64,000 nucleotides of DNA from Pandoraea sputorum (GTDB lineage Bacteria > Pseudomonadota > Gammaproteobacteria > Burkholderiales > Burkholderiaceae), in the NCBI RefSeq assembly GCF_000814845.2, contig NZ_CP010431.2, positions 3,038,001 through 3,102,000 of the forward strand. The letters are read 5' to 3'. Under the pieces are notes generated by a model, which worked only from the letters and a program-made list of their open reading frames with translations, had not been told where the DNA came from and ran no database searches. The position numbers were made by a program, and so were the translations under genes. Positions 46,733-58,086 of the stretch are shown here, piece by piece. Numbering within the stretch: the stretch's first letter is position 1; each line of letters begins with the position of its first letter.

Positions 46733-47359
46733 TCAGGCGTTTTCCAGCACAATGCCTTCGATGATATTGGCAACGTCCTCGCATTTGTCGGTCACCGACT
46801 CGAGCAATTCGGACACAGCCTTCTGCTTGATCAGCTCTTTCACGTCAGCCTCTTCACGGAAAAGCTTCGACAGCGATGCGCGCAGCAACCGGTCGGCTTC
46901 CGATTCGAGACCGTCGATCTCTTCGCAGAACTTCAGAATTTCGCGGGCACGATCCATGTCGTTGAGCAGTGCGACGGTGCTTTGCACACGTTCGCAGCAC
47001 TTCACACAGATTTCGCCCAGCATGCGGGCTTCAGCCGGCACGCTCTTGATGTCGTACATCCACACGGCCGTCGCCACGTCTTCCATCAGATCCAGGATGT
47101 CGTCCATCGTGCTGATCAGCTTATGGATCTCGTCGCGGTCGAAAGGCGTGATGAACGTCTTGTGCATCAAGTCGATGGTCTCGTGCGTGATGCGATCCGC
47201 TTTCTTCTCGTTGTTCTGCACGGCAACGGTGCGTGCCTCGGCGTTTGGCAGGTCGTTGAGCATGGCTGACAGCTCGCGGCTGCCTGCGACCATGCACGCC
47301 GCGTGCTGGTTGAACAGGTCAAAGAACTTGCCCTCGGTGGGCATGAAGCGACCGAACAT
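46733..47359 (-). CDS. DUF47 (PhoU-like) Pit accessory protein
   Basis: 208 residues, all-helical and highly charged. MFGRFMPTEGKFFDLFNQHA at the start, NNEKKADRITHETIDLMHKTFITPFDR... is the DUF47 core (motif ExxxD region repeated twice). The family resembles PhoU and is almost always next to pit, which it probably modulates. Upstream member of the two-gene operon. Confidence 0.9.
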   Translation of the reverse strand: MFGRFMPTEGKFFDLFNQHAACMVAGSRELSAMLNDLPNAEARTVAVQNNEKKADRITHETIDLMHKTFITPFDRDEIHKLISTMDDILDLMEDVATAVWMYDIKSVPAEARMLGEICVKCCERVQSTVALLNDMDRAREILKFCEEIDGLESEADRLLRASLSKLFREEADVKELIKQKAVSELLESVTDKCEDVANIIEGIVLENA

Positions 47360-47473
47360 TATGAGGAAACTCCGGGTATTAATAGGGGACGGGTCGACAC
47401 AAAAACGTCACATTCTACCTCGTCGGAGGCATGCGATGCCGCATGCGCATCCGAACAGATAGAAATCGAGGCG

Positions 47474-48850
47474 TCAGTATTGCGGACCGGCCAGATTATC
47501 GAACTTCGTGTAGGCACCGATGAACGCCAGACGGACGTGGCCGATAGGACCGTTACGCTGCTTCGCGATGATGATTTCGGCCGTGCCTTTGTCTGGGGTG
47601 TCGGGGTTATAGACTTCGTCGCGGTAGATGAACAGGATGATGTCCGCATCCTGTTCGATAGCGCCCGATTCGCGCAAATCCGACATGACCGGACGCTTGT
47701 TCGGGCGTTGTTCGAGACTTCGGTTGAGCTGCGAGAGCGCGATCACTGGCACGTTCAGCTCTTTGGCAAGGCCCTTGAGCGAACGCGAAATTTCGGAAAT
47801 TTCGGTCGCACGGTTTTCGCCGCCGCCCGAACCGCTCATCAGCTGCAAGTAATCGATGATGATCAGACCGAGCTTGCCGCACTGACGTGCCAGACGTCGC
47901 GCACGCGCACGCAGTTCCATCGGGTTGAGCGCGGGTGTTTCGTCGACGAACAGTTGCGTCTCGTTCATCTTCTGCATCGCGTGCGTGAGCTTGGGCCAGT
48001 CTTCGTCGACCAGCTTGCCGGTGCGCAGACGATGCTGATCGAGGCGCCCCACCGAACCCAGCATACGCATGGCCAGCTGCGTCCCCGGCATTTCCATCGA
48101 GAACACGGCAACGGGCAAGCCCTCTTCCACCGCGATGTGCTCACCGATGTTCATCGAGAAAGTCGTCTTACCCATCGACGGACGACCGGCCACGATGATC
48201 AGATCGCCGCCGTTGAAACCGGACGTCATGCGATCCAGATCGACGAAGCCCGTCGGAATACCGGTAATGTCGCTGCCGCCTTCACGGTGGTATAGCTCGT
48301 CGATACGCTCGACCACTTGCGTGAGCAGCGGTTGCAGTTCGAGGAAGCCGTTGGTGCTGCGCGAGCCCTCTTCCGCAATCGCGAAGACTTTCGCCTCAGC
48401 CTCGTCGAGCATCTGACGCACTTCCTTGCCCTGCGGATTGAAAGCATCCGAAGCAATTTCGTCGGCGACCGTCACAAGCTTACGCAGCACGGCCCGGTCG
48501 CGCACGATTTCCGCATAACGGCGAATGTTCGCCGCACTCGGGGTGTTCTGCGCGAGGGCGTTCAGGTAGGCCAGCCCGCCCACGTCCTCGGCTTTGCCGG
48601 CAGAAGTGAGCGATTCGAAGACGGTGATGACGTCGGCAGGTCGGTCGCTGGAGATCAGACGCCCGATGTGCTGATAGATCTGACGATGGTCGTAGCGGTA
48701 GAAGTCCGATTCGGACAAGAAGTCGCCGATACGATCCCAGGCGCCGTTATCGAGCAGCAGACCGCCGAGCACGGATTGTTCCGCTTCGATGGAGTGCGGT
48801 GGCACCTTGAGCGAATCGAGCTGGGGATCGGGGGCGTTCATGCCGGGCAT
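47474..48850 (-). CDS. dnaB: Replicative DNA helicase DnaB
   Basis: 458 residues from the ATG at 48850 (MPGMNAPDPQ); a second ATG at 48841 gives 455. N-terminal domain PPHSIEAEQSVLGGLLLDN, RecA-like motor with Walker A GRPSMGKTTFSMN, LIIIDYLQLMSGSG and the arginine-finger region. Hexameric 5'-3' helicase at the replication fork. Separated from the ribosomal block by a terminator (49078-49109), so at least partly independent. No intein. Confidence 0.96.
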   Translation of the reverse strand: MPGMNAPDPQLDSLKVPPHSIEAEQSVLGGLLLDNGAWDRIGDFLSESDFYRYDHRQIYQHIGRLISSDRPADVITVFESLTSAGKAEDVGGLAYLNALAQNTPSAANIRRYAEIVRDRAVLRKLVTVADEIASDAFNPQGKEVRQMLDEAEAKVFAIAEEGSRSTNGFLELQPLLTQVVERIDELYHREGGSDITGIPTGFVDLDRMTSGFNGGDLIIVAGRPSMGKTTFSMNIGEHIAVEEGLPVAVFSMEMPGTQLAMRMLGSVGRLDQHRLRTGKLVDEDWPKLTHAMQKMNETQLFVDETPALNPMELRARARRLARQCGKLGLIIIDYLQLMSGSGGGENRATEISEISRSLKGLAKELNVPVIALSQLNRSLEQRPNKRPVMSDLRESGAIEQDADIILFIYRDEVYNPDTPDKGTAEIIIAKQRNGPIGHVRLAFIGAYTKFDNLAGPQY

Positions 48851-49077
48851 TATACCGTCCCCGCGATCCCGGTCAGTCCCGGCAAAATCGCGCTTGCGCG
48901 ACGACTTTTCAGGACGTTGTTTGTTCAGCAGTTTCCCTGGAGGCAGCATAAGGTGGCGCTATCGAACGATGACTTGGATGGAAGGGAGAGCGAGCAACCG
49001 GGAGGCGGTCGGCGTACGGCAATGCGAGACCGGCGACCGGATATTCCGGCAGCCAACACAACGGAACGGACAGACAT

Positions 49078-49109
49078 AAAAAAACGGAAGCCGGTACTCC
49101 GACTTCCGT
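49078..49109 (-). terminator. Terminator after rplI
   Basis: On the minus strand ACGGAAGTCGG pairs with CCGGCTTCCGT (one G-U pair) around a four-base loop, followed by TTTTTT. Confidence 0.85.
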
Positions 49110-49145
49110 CTTTTAATCGCGTCGGGAAGCTGACGCGGGTACGAC

Positions 49146-49598
49146 TTAGGCGTGCTCGCCCAGCACCGACACGGTGACGTCGATCACGACGTCGGTGTGC
49201 AGCGCCACTTGAACCGGGAAATCACCCACGGTCTTGAGCGGGCCGTTCGGCAGACGCACTTGCATCTTCTCAACCTTGAAACCTTGGGTACCCAGGGCTT
49301 CGGCGATGTCGAAGTTGGTGACCGAACCGAACAGACGGCCGTCAACACCAGCCTTCTGCGAGATTTGCACGGTCAGACCCGACAGCTTTTCGCCTTCGGC
49401 TTGAGCAGCAGCCAGCTTGTCGGCGGCAGCCTTTTCCAGTTCGGCGCGGCGAACTTCGAATTCGGCGATCGCGTCCTTGGTGGCGCGGCGAGCCTTCTTC
49501 GTCGGGATCAGGAAGTTACGTGCGAAACCATCCTTGACCTTCACGATGTCGCCCAGGTTACCCAGGTTGACGACCTTTTCCAGCAGAATCACTTGCAT
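49146..49598 (-). CDS. rplI: Ribosomal protein bL9
   Basis: 150 residues. [32 protein letters not shown] is the conserved N-terminal domain start (part shown across positions 1-32), followed by the long central helix and C-terminal domain. Large ribosomal subunit. Fourth gene of the rpsF-priB-rpsR-rplI block. Confidence 0.98.
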   Translation of the reverse strand: MQVILLEKVVNLGNLGDIVKVKDGFARNFLIPTKKARRATKDAIAEFEVRRAELEKAAADKLAAAQAEGEKLSGLTVQISQKAGVDGRLFGSVTNFDIAEALGTQGFKVEKMQVRLPNGPLKTVGDFPVQVALHTDVVIDVTVSVLGEHA

Positions 49599-49625
49599 TA
49601 TCTATTCTCCTTCGTCGACTGGCGA

Positions 49626-49907
49626 TTAAGCACCGTGCAGATCGGTGTACGGCAGCAGCGCGAGGAAACGCGCGCGCTTGATAGCCGTATCGAGCTGGCG
49701 CTGGTAGTGCGCCTTGGTGCCCGTCAGGCGAGCCGGGGTGATCTTGCCGTTGTCGCCGATGAAGTCCTTCAGCGTTTCGACATCCTTGTAATCGATCTGC
49801 TCGACACCAGCGACGGTGAAGCGGCAGAACTTCTTGCGCTTGAACAGCGGGTTTTGCTGTTGGCGGCGGCGATCAAACTTCTTGTTTTTACCGTTAGGAC
49901 GCGGCAT
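49626..49907 (-). CDS. rpsR: Ribosomal protein bS18
   Basis: 93 residues, starting [17 protein letters not shown] and carrying [15 protein letters not shown] and [20 protein letters not shown]. Small subunit protein; its N-terminal alanine is the RimI target in E. coli. A TTG further upstream is not needed. Two bases from the priB stop. Confidence 0.97.
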   Translation of the reverse strand: MPRPNGKNKKFDRRRQQQNPLFKRKKFCRFTVAGVEQIDYKDVETLKDFIGDNGKITPARLTGTKAHYQRQLDTAIKRARFLALLPYTDLHGA

Positions 49908-49909
49908 GT

Positions 49910-50212
49910 TCAACAATCCTTTTCAAATGCTTGCAATGCTGTGATGTGAAACACCAGGGTGCGACTATTGCGATGCTTCTTAGCCAGAAACCCTGCCCAC
50001 TGGGCCGGTTTCTCGAGTCCCAGCGCCATGACTTTGGCACTCATCGGACCGATCGCAACTGCGGGTATCGAGAACTCGACCTGACGGGCCACGCCCGCCT
50101 CTTCGGCTGTTCCCTCGTGCGCCAGCGTGACATCGATCACGGGAAGCCCGGCCGGGGTATAGCGCAGCGTGCCGATTTCGACGATGCTGGCCTCGAGCCG
50201 TAAGCGATTCAC
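49910..50212 (-). CDS. priB: Primosomal replication protein PriB
   Basis: 100 residues, single OB fold ([41 protein letters not shown]). Single-strand DNA-binding primosome component that helps PriA restart forks. GTG start. Its place between rpsF and rpsR is the usual one in beta-proteobacteria. Confidence 0.92.
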   Translation of the reverse strand: MNRLRLEASIVEIGTLRYTPAGLPVIDVTLAHEGTAEEAGVARQVEFSIPAVAIGPMSAKVMALGLEKPAQWAGFLAKKHRNSRTLVFHITALQAFEKDC

Positions 50213-50258
50213 GCGTTCAATGTTTCTGTTGGCACCCTGATGCGTTCCGGTGCGCTAA

Positions 50259-50636
50259 TTACGAAGCGGCAGCTTCGGTCGCGGGCACGGCGGCAGCCTT
50301 CTTGGCTTCTTCGCGGGCCACTTCCTTCATCATCGGCGACGGTGCGGTCTCAGCCTTCTTCATCTTGACGACGAGGTGGCGCAGAACGGCGTCGTTGAAC
50401 TTGAATGCGTGTTCCAGCTCGTCCAGGGTTTCCTGGTCGCATTCGATGTTCATGCAAACGTAATGAGCCTTAGCCAGCTTTTCGATCATGTAGGCCAGTT
50501 GACGACGGCCCCAGTCTTCGACGCGGTGGATCTTGCCCTGACGGGTTTCGACCGTGCCACGATAGCGCTCGATCATTGCAGGCACTTGCTCGCTCTGATC
50601 GGGGTGAACGATAAATACGATTTCATAATGACGCAT
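50259..50636 (-). CDS. rpsF: Ribosomal protein bS6
   Basis: 125 residues, starting [20 protein letters not shown], with [22 protein letters not shown]; the Ala/Lys/Glu tail is typical of Burkholderiales. First gene of the block; priB starts 46 bases on. Confidence 0.98.
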   Translation of the reverse strand: MRHYEIVFIVHPDQSEQVPAMIERYRGTVETRQGKIHRVEDWGRRQLAYMIEKLAKAHYVCMNIECDQETLDELEHAFKFNDAVLRHLVVKMKKAETAPSPMMKEVAREEAKKAAAVPATEAAAS

Positions 50637-50743
50637 AGGGTGCTCCTTATGGACAAAGCTGCCTGGGCGTCAGAACCAGTGCAGCAAGGTTGCAGAACCC
50701 GCGATTCTAGCGGATTTCGTGTCGAGCATCAACTCCCTCTCCA

Positions 50744-51658
50744 TCAACCGTTCTCCAGCCAGTAATTCGGGCGCGCATAAATCTGCCGCAACTGTTCGAT
50801 GAACAGCCGCACCCGCGCGGGCTGGAAGCGCTGTTGCGGATACACGGCGAGGATGTCGTAATCGGGCAGCGCGTATTCGTCCAGCACAGTCTCCAGCTCC
50901 CCGGACTGCAACTCGCGCTGGATTTCCCACGTCGAGCGCCAGCCGAGCCCCAGCCCTTCGAGCGCCCATCGGTGCAGCAACTCGCCGTCGTTGCAGTCAA
51001 GACTACCGGCTACGCGGATCGTCACGAGCTTGCCCTGCCGCTTGAAGTACCACCCGCGCTGTTGCCCGCCCTGAAGGTTGAACGCCAGACAGTTGTGCTT
51101 GGCCAGATCCTCCAGGGTCTTGGGACGGCCGTGACGCGCAAAGTATGCCGGTGTGCCGCACACCACGCGCCGGTTCTGCGCGAGTTTGACGGCCACGAAG
51201 TTCGGGTCGACGGAGCCGCCGATACGAATCCCCATGTCGTAGCCCTCGCGCACGATATCCACCACACGATCCGTCAGGTTGAACGAGATCTGCACTTCGG
51301 GATGTAAGCGCAGGAACGCCGGTGCGTGCGGGGCGACATGCTTGCGGCCGAACGCCGCCGGGGCTGAAACGATCAGGTGACCGGACACAGCATGTCGGCC
51401 TGCGCTGATTTCGTTCTCTGCCATCTCCCAGTCGCCGAGCAACTGCTTGCAGCGCTCCAGAAAAGCGCCGCCCTCTTCCGAGAGCGCCAGTCGGCGCGTC
51501 GAACGGTACATGAGCTTGATGCCGAGACGCTTTTCGAGCGCATCGATGCGCCGCCCGAGAATCACCGGCGACACCCCCTCCTTGAGCGCCGCCGCGGCCA
51601 GACTGCCGGCTTCGGCCACCTGCACGAAGGTTTCGATCTGTTTGTAGCGGTCCATCAC
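50744..51658 (-). CDS. LysR-family regulator divergent from gcl
   Basis: 304 residues, ATG at 51658 or 51655. HTH domain MMDRYKQIETFVQVAEAGSL... GRRIDALEKRLGIKLMYRST, then effector domain. Very like the LysR next to aceB (12705-13652), with the same GRRIDALE, HNCLAF, QQRGW, VTIRV and RVRLFI segments. Divergently placed to gcl with 139 bases between, AT-rich with two GATC-type repeats. The likely role is glyoxylate- or related-ligand control of gcl-hyi-glxR; the ligand is inferred. Confidence 0.88.
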   Translation of the reverse strand: MMDRYKQIETFVQVAEAGSLAAAALKEGVSPVILGRRIDALEKRLGIKLMYRSTRRLALSEEGGAFLERCKQLLGDWEMAENEISAGRHAVSGHLIVSAPAAFGRKHVAPHAPAFLRLHPEVQISFNLTDRVVDIVREGYDMGIRIGGSVDPNFVAVKLAQNRRVVCGTPAYFARHGRPKTLEDLAKHNCLAFNLQGGQQRGWYFKRQGKLVTIRVAGSLDCNDGELLHRWALEGLGLGWRSTWEIQRELQSGELETVLDEYALPDYDILAVYPQQRFQPARVRLFIEQLRQIYARPNYWLENG

Positions 51659-51797
51659 GTCTCCATTCGATACTTTTTGTTCTTAAAAAAACGATCTTTT
51701 GTGATCTTATCAAACAAATCGTACCGGCTTAAAGTGACCTCCAACAAGATTCATCCCTATAAGTCCCGTATTCGTCATTACCCATTGGAGGAGTCAC

Positions 51798-53564
<1,767 letters not shown>

Positions 53565-53755
53565 GCCGGCCAGCACTGTCAACGGTTTGCGGGGCGCATG
53601 CGTCCCCTCCGCTTTCGGCTAGACCCCGTGAAACGGCCAAAGCATGCGCTCCGCAACCTTGCAGTACCTCGCATGACCTTAGCTTCACCCAGCATTCACC
53701 CTTGCATCGAATCGTCGAAACCACCCCCTAAAAAAGAGAGAGAGGAGTCAGCGCA

Positions 53756-54547
53756 ATGCCGAAATTTGCCGCCAATCTGACCATGCTGTTCAACGAGGTG
53801 CCGTTCCTCGACCGCTTCAAGGCGGCCGCCGCAGCGGGCTTTCGCGGCGTGGAGTTCCTGTTCCCGTACGCGTTTCATCGCGACCAGATCGCCGACAAGC
53901 TGAATCAGTATCAGCTCGACCTCGTGCTGCACAACCTGCCCGCCGGTAACTGGGACGCAGGCGAGCGCGGCATCGCCATCCTCCCCGATCGCGTGGCCGA
54001 ATTCCGCGACGGCGTTGGCGAAGCCATCACCTACGCCAAGGCGCTGGGTGTGAAGCAACTGAACTGCCTCGTCGGCAAGCAAGGCGCCGATCTGTCGACG
54101 CAAGCCGCCACCGAAACGCTCGTGGGCAACCTGCGCTTCGCCGCCGACGCGCTCAAGGCCGAAGGCATCCGCCTACTGGTCGAGCCGATCAACACATACG
54201 ACATTCCGGGTTTCTTCCTGAACCGTACGAAGCAGACGCTGGAAGTCTTCGACGCCGTCGGCTCGGACAACCTGTTCCTGCAGTACGACATCTATCACAT
54301 GCAACGCATGGAAGGTGAACTCGCCAAGACCATCGAGACGAATCTGGCGCGCATCGCTCACGTGCAGCTCGCCGACAATCCGGGCCGCAACGAGCCGGGC
54401 ACGGGCGAGATCAACTACGCCTACCTGTTCGCGTTCCTCGACCGCATTGGCTACTCGGGCTGGATCGGCTGCGAGTACAAGCCCGCGACGACTACCACCG
54501 ACGGCCTCGGCTGGTTCAAGGCGGCAGGCCTGCGCGAAGCTGCATAA
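53756..54547 (+). CDS. hyi: Hydroxypyruvate isomerase
   Basis: 263 residues. TIM-barrel of the xylose-isomerase-like family that interconverts hydroxypyruvate and tartronate semialdehyde. Seen: MPKFAANLTMLFNEVPFLDR, LLVEPINTYDIPGFF, LFLQYDIYHMQRMEGEL, GEINYAYLFAFLDRIGYSGW (metal-binding Glu/Asp/His positions present). GAGAGGAG lies eight bases before the ATG. Confidence 0.94.
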   Translation: MPKFAANLTMLFNEVPFLDRFKAAAAAGFRGVEFLFPYAFHRDQIADKLNQYQLDLVLHNLPAGNWDAGERGIAILPDRVAEFRDGVGEAITYAKALGVKQLNCLVGKQGADLSTQAATETLVGNLRFAADALKAEGIRLLVEPINTYDIPGFFLNRTKQTLEVFDAVGSDNLFLQYDIYHMQRMEGELAKTIETNLARIAHVQLADNPGRNEPGTGEINYAYLFAFLDRIGYSGWIGCEYKPATTTTDGLGWFKAAGLREAA

Positions 54548-54583
54548 GTCGGCTTAAGCCGACTTAAGCCGACTTAAGCCGAC
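54548..54583. repeat. 10-bp tandem palindromic repeats between hyi and glxR
   Basis: A palindrome GTCGGCTTAAGCCGAC (54548-54563) is followed by two more GACTTAAGCC units. Any two neighbouring units can pair, so alternative hairpins form in the mRNA just after the hyi stop. Confidence 0.85.
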
Positions 54584-54779
54584 GCAAGTCAGCGTAACCC
54601 TCGCAACAACCGACCGGGTTTCGACGAGGAAGGGCCCCGCCGGCCGCATGCAGGGGGCATGCGGCCGGAGCACGGGGGATGCGTGAACGCTCATTGCCTG
54701 TAGCGCTAACGCAGCCATGCCCTGCCCGTCCAACGGTCGGCAACAACAACTTCAAACTTTGGCAATAAGGAGTCTCGAA

Positions 54780-55661
54780 ATGGCACAACTCGGTTTTATT
54801 GGTCTGGGCATCATGGGCGCGCCGATGGCGAAGCATCTGCAAAACGCCGGTCACAAGCTGTTCCTGTACGAGCGTCGCACGCCCCCGCAAGACCTGATCG
54901 ACGGTCAGGCCACCGTTTGCACGTCGGCCAAGGAAGTCGCCAAGCGCGCCGATATCGTGTTCGTGATGGTGCCGGACACCCCTGACGTCGGCGCGGTGCT
55001 GTTCGGCCAGGACGGTCTGGCAGAGGGTCTGACGGCGGGCAAGATCGTCGTCGACATGAGCTCGATCTCGCCGATCGAAACGAAAGAATACGCCAAGAAG
55101 ATCAAGGCACTCGGCTGCGAATACCTCGACGCCCCGGTCTCGGGCGGCGAAGTCGGCGCGAAGGCCGCGTCGCTGTCGATCATGGTCGGTGGCTCACAAG
55201 CCGCATTCGACGACGTGAAGCCGTTCTTCGAACTGATGGGCAAGAACATCACGCTCGTGGGCGAAAGCGGTGCGGGCCAGACCTGCAAGGTCGCCAACCA
55301 GATCGTGGTGGCACTGACGATCGAAGCCGTGGGCGAAGCCCTGCTGTTCGCGTCGAAGGCCGGTGCAGATCCCGCGAAGGTGCGTGCAGCCCTGATGGGT
55401 GGTTTCGCTTCGTCGCGCATTCTGGAAGTGCACGGCGAGCGCATGGTCAAGCGCAACTTCGAACCGGGCTTCCGCATCGCGCTGCACCAGAAGGATCTGA
55501 ACCTGGCGCTGCAAACGGCGAAAACTCTCGGTGTATCGCTGCCGAATACGGCCACGGCGCAGGAACTGTTCAATGCCTGCGCAGCCAATGGCGGCGCAGC
55601 ATGGGATCACTCGGGCATGGTCCGCGCGCTGGAAATGCTCGCGAACCACACGGTCGCCTGA
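54780..55661 (+). CDS. glxR: Tartronate semialdehyde reductase
   Basis: 293 residues from the ATG at 54780, which has AAGGAG seven to nine bases upstream. 3-hydroxyacid dehydrogenase family: LGFIGLGIMGAPMAKHL (NAD loop), DAPVSGGEVGAKAASLSIM, and the catalytic lysine in GAGQTCKVANQIVVA. Reduces tartronate semialdehyde to glycerate, completing glyoxylate-to-glycerate flow. 232 bases after hyi. Confidence 0.95.
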   Translation: MAQLGFIGLGIMGAPMAKHLQNAGHKLFLYERRTPPQDLIDGQATVCTSAKEVAKRADIVFVMVPDTPDVGAVLFGQDGLAEGLTAGKIVVDMSSISPIETKEYAKKIKALGCEYLDAPVSGGEVGAKAASLSIMVGGSQAAFDDVKPFFELMGKNITLVGESGAGQTCKVANQIVVALTIEAVGEALLFASKAGADPAKVRAALMGGFASSRILEVHGERMVKRNFEPGFRIALHQKDLNLALQTAKTLGVSLPNTATAQELFNACAANGGAAWDHSGMVRALEMLANHTVA

Positions 55662-55822
55662 GACTGAAGGACAGGCCCCGCCGCGACGTCGTGTCGCGGC
55701 GCGAAGCCGCACCGCGTATTTCGCGAGAAGACGAAGAAAGCGGCCACAAGAAAAGCCGCAAGTCATAGCAGGCAGAGGAGAAAGACGGGGCGAGCGCGTC
55801 GACAGACGCCACGCCGAGCGTC

Positions 55823-55866
55823 ACGGCGCCAGTCAAGCGAAAGCGGGACTCGCGCCGTATTTTTTT
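55823..55866 (+). terminator. Terminator of gcl-hyi-glxR
   Basis: ACGGCGC pairs with GCGCCGT and AGTC with GACT across one mismatch, closing a 12-base loop. A run of seven T follows. Confidence 0.75.
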
Positions 55867-55873
55867 GCCTCGA

Positions 55874-56914
55874 TCAATATTCGTCGAAAAGACTCTGCAT
55901 GCGCTCACGCGGCACGCCCGCTTGCAGCGCCAGCATCAGCAGTACGCGCGCCTTGTACGGATGCAGGTTGCCGGCGCTCACGAAGCCGTACTGATCGTCC
56001 GGCGCAGCGCCGTTATGCATCACGTGACCGCTACCCACGCGCGACGCACGCACCACCGTCACACCGCGTTGTACCGCCTCGGCCAGCGCCTGTTGCAACA
56101 GCGAGTGCAGCGAGCCGTTGCCGGTACCTGCGACCACAATGCCCTGCACGCCCGCTTCCACCAGCGCGTCAACCGCGATGCGCGACACGCCCGCGTAGCT
56201 CGATACCACTTCCACCGCAGGCAACTCGCCGGACAGCCCGACGAATTCGCTCTCGACAGTGTGGTACTGGAGCGGCTCGCGCTGAAACGCCACGCGCTCG
56301 TCCTGCACCCAGCCGATCACGCCGATTTCCGGCGAATGGAAGGCGTCGACCTTGTAAGTGCTCGTCTTGATGACGTCGCGCGCGCAGTGAATCTGATTGT
56401 TGATAGCGACCATCACACCGCGTCCGGCCGAAATCGGATCGGTTGCCACCCGCACGGCGTTGAGCAGATTGAGCGGGCCGTCGGCCGAGAGTGCCGTCGC
56501 GGGCCGCATGGCTGCCGTCAGGACGACCGGCTTGCGGCTGTTGATCGTGAGATGCAGGTAATACGCCGTCTCTTCGAGCGTATCGGTGCCATGCGTAATC
56601 ACGGCGCCGGCCACATCGGGCTGCGCCAGCAAAGCGTTCACGCGGGCGGCCAGCTTCTGCCACAGCGAAACGCTGATGTCCTTGCTGTCGATCTGCGCGA
56701 CCTGTTCGGCGTGAATATGGGCCACGTTACCCAGCGCGGGCACGGCGGCGAGCAGATCCTGAACACCGAGCGCTCCGGCCTGATAACCGGCGGTGCGCGT
56801 GGCGTCGGCCGCGCTGCCCGCAATCGTGCCGCCTGTGGCGAGCAGCGCGATGCGCGGCAATTCGCCCGAGGACACCGTGTAATGAGGAATCGGGTTGAAT
56901 GAGGTCAATGTCAT
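55874..56914 (-). CDS. L-asparaginase
   Basis: 346 residues from the ATG at 56914 (MTLTSFNPIPHYT). Bacterial type II-like asparaginase fold: first catalytic Thr in LLATGGTIAGSA, second in VITHGTDTLEETAYYL. No signal peptide is evident, so it may be cytoplasmic despite the type II-like sequence. An upstream ATG at 56968 would add 18 residues. Tail-to-tail with glxR, whose terminator lies between. Its substrate preference (Asn or Gln) cannot be told. Confidence 0.9.
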   Translation of the reverse strand: MTLTSFNPIPHYTVSSGELPRIALLATGGTIAGSAADATRTAGYQAGALGVQDLLAAVPALGNVAHIHAEQVAQIDSKDISVSLWQKLAARVNALLAQPDVAGAVITHGTDTLEETAYYLHLTINSRKPVVLTAAMRPATALSADGPLNLLNAVRVATDPISAGRGVMVAINNQIHCARDVIKTSTYKVDAFHSPEIGVIGWVQDERVAFQREPLQYHTVESEFVGLSGELPAVEVVSSYAGVSRIAVDALVEAGVQGIVVAGTGNGSLHSLLQQALAEAVQRGVTVVRASRVGSGHVMHNGAAPDDQYGFVSAGNLHPYKARVLLMLALQAGVPRERMQSLFDEY

Positions 56915-56982
56915 GCCAGCGATTGTATCCAATACTGCCGCGCTTCCCAATCCTCCCGACCCTCCCAATGGCTGAAAACATC

Positions 56983-57005
56983 GATCCCGCCACCAGGGCG
57001 GGATC
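56983..57005 (-). terminator. Possible terminator of cysB
   Basis: On the minus strand GATCCCGCC pairs with GGCGGGATC around a five-base loop; a TTTT tract follows after GATG. Confidence 0.5.
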
Positions 57006-57039
57006 GGCTCAGCAGCATGCCAACATCCGGCGGGAAACG

Positions 57040-57978
57040 TCAGGCCGCAAACTCCAGCGCCTCGCGCAACTGCGTCGAGATTTCCTGCTCCTTGAGCGCA
57101 GGCGCAAGCATTTCGATGAAACGGTACGCGTACGAGCGCAGGAACGCACCGCGTCGCAGGCCGATGCGCGTCGTGCTCGGCTCGAACGCATTTTCCAGTT
57201 CCAGCACGGCCAGATCCTGATCCTTGCGCGGATCGACCGCCATCGCCGCCACAATGCCGATGCCCAGCCCCAGTTCGACGTACGTCTTGATGACGTCCGT
57301 ATCGAGCGCGGTGAGCACGATATCCGGCACCAGCCCCTGATCGGTGAACGCCTTGTCCACGTGCGAGCGGCCCGTGAAATCGCCGTCATACGTGATGATC
57401 GGGTATTCGGCGATGTCGGCGAGCGTCAGGTTCTCGCGTCCGACCAGCGGGTGCTCCTTCGGCACGACAGCCACGTGATGCCATGAATAGCACGGGAACG
57501 TGACGATATCGGGAAAGCGGTCGAGCGCCTCGGTCGTAATGCCGATATCCGCTTCGCCGTCGATGACCATCTGCGCGATCTGACGCGGGCTGCCCTGGCG
57601 CAACGCCAGATGCACCTTCGGAAAGACGCTCGTGAACTGCTTGATCACCTGCGGCAGCGCGTAGCGCGCCTGCGTGTGCGTGGTGGCGACCACAAGGTGC
57701 CCGCTGTCCTGATCGGCGAACTGACGCGCCACGCGGCGCAGGTTCTCGGCATCGAGCAGCATGCGCTCGATCAGTTGCAGCACCGCCTTGCCCGGTTCGG
57801 TCAGGCCCGTGAGACGTTTGCCGCGGCGCACAAAGACATCCACGCCGAGCTCGTCCTCCAGATCCTTGATCTGCTTGCTCACGCCCGATTGCGACGTGTA
57901 CAGCGCACTGGCCGCTTCCGTCAGATTGAGGTTCTGCCGAACCGCTTCGCGCACGTAGCGCAATTGCTGGAAATTCAT
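57040..57978 (-). CDS. cysB: CysB-type LysR regulator of sulfur assimilation
   Basis: 312 residues. N-terminal HTH MNFQQLRYVREAVRQNLNLTE... SKQIKDLEDELGVD and a CysB-like effector domain (ATTHTQARYALPQVIKQF, GEADIGITTEALDR, ITYDGDFTGRSHVDKAF, TALDTDVIKTYVELGLGIGI). Activates sulfate-transport and cys genes when N-acetylserine is present. It is last in the sulfate operon. Whether it is CysB or its close relative Cbl cannot be settled from sequence. Confidence 0.9.
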   Translation of the reverse strand: MNFQQLRYVREAVRQNLNLTEAASALYTSQSGVSKQIKDLEDELGVDVFVRRGKRLTGLTEPGKAVLQLIERMLLDAENLRRVARQFADQDSGHLVVATTHTQARYALPQVIKQFTSVFPKVHLALRQGSPRQIAQMVIDGEADIGITTEALDRFPDIVTFPCYSWHHVAVVPKEHPLVGRENLTLADIAEYPIITYDGDFTGRSHVDKAFTDQGLVPDIVLTALDTDVIKTYVELGLGIGIVAAMAVDPRKDQDLAVLELENAFEPSTTRIGLRRGAFLRSYAYRFIEMLAPALKEQEISTQLREALEFAA

Positions 57979-58086
57979 GATCTAACTCCGCCCTGTTACT
58001 TGTCTGTCCGTGACGCCTATGGATGAAGTACCGCTTGTAGTTTTGACGTGTACCGCCTGGACCGCCTGGACTGCACGTACCGCTCG

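Noticed and set aside
54548..54583. CRISPR-like repeat
   Set aside because: Units are 10 bp, contiguous and without spacers.
55679..55701. Terminator directly after glxR
   Set aside because: CGCCGCGAC/GTCGCGGCG is a perfect hairpin but has no T-run. The hairpin at 55823-55866 with seven T is the better terminator.
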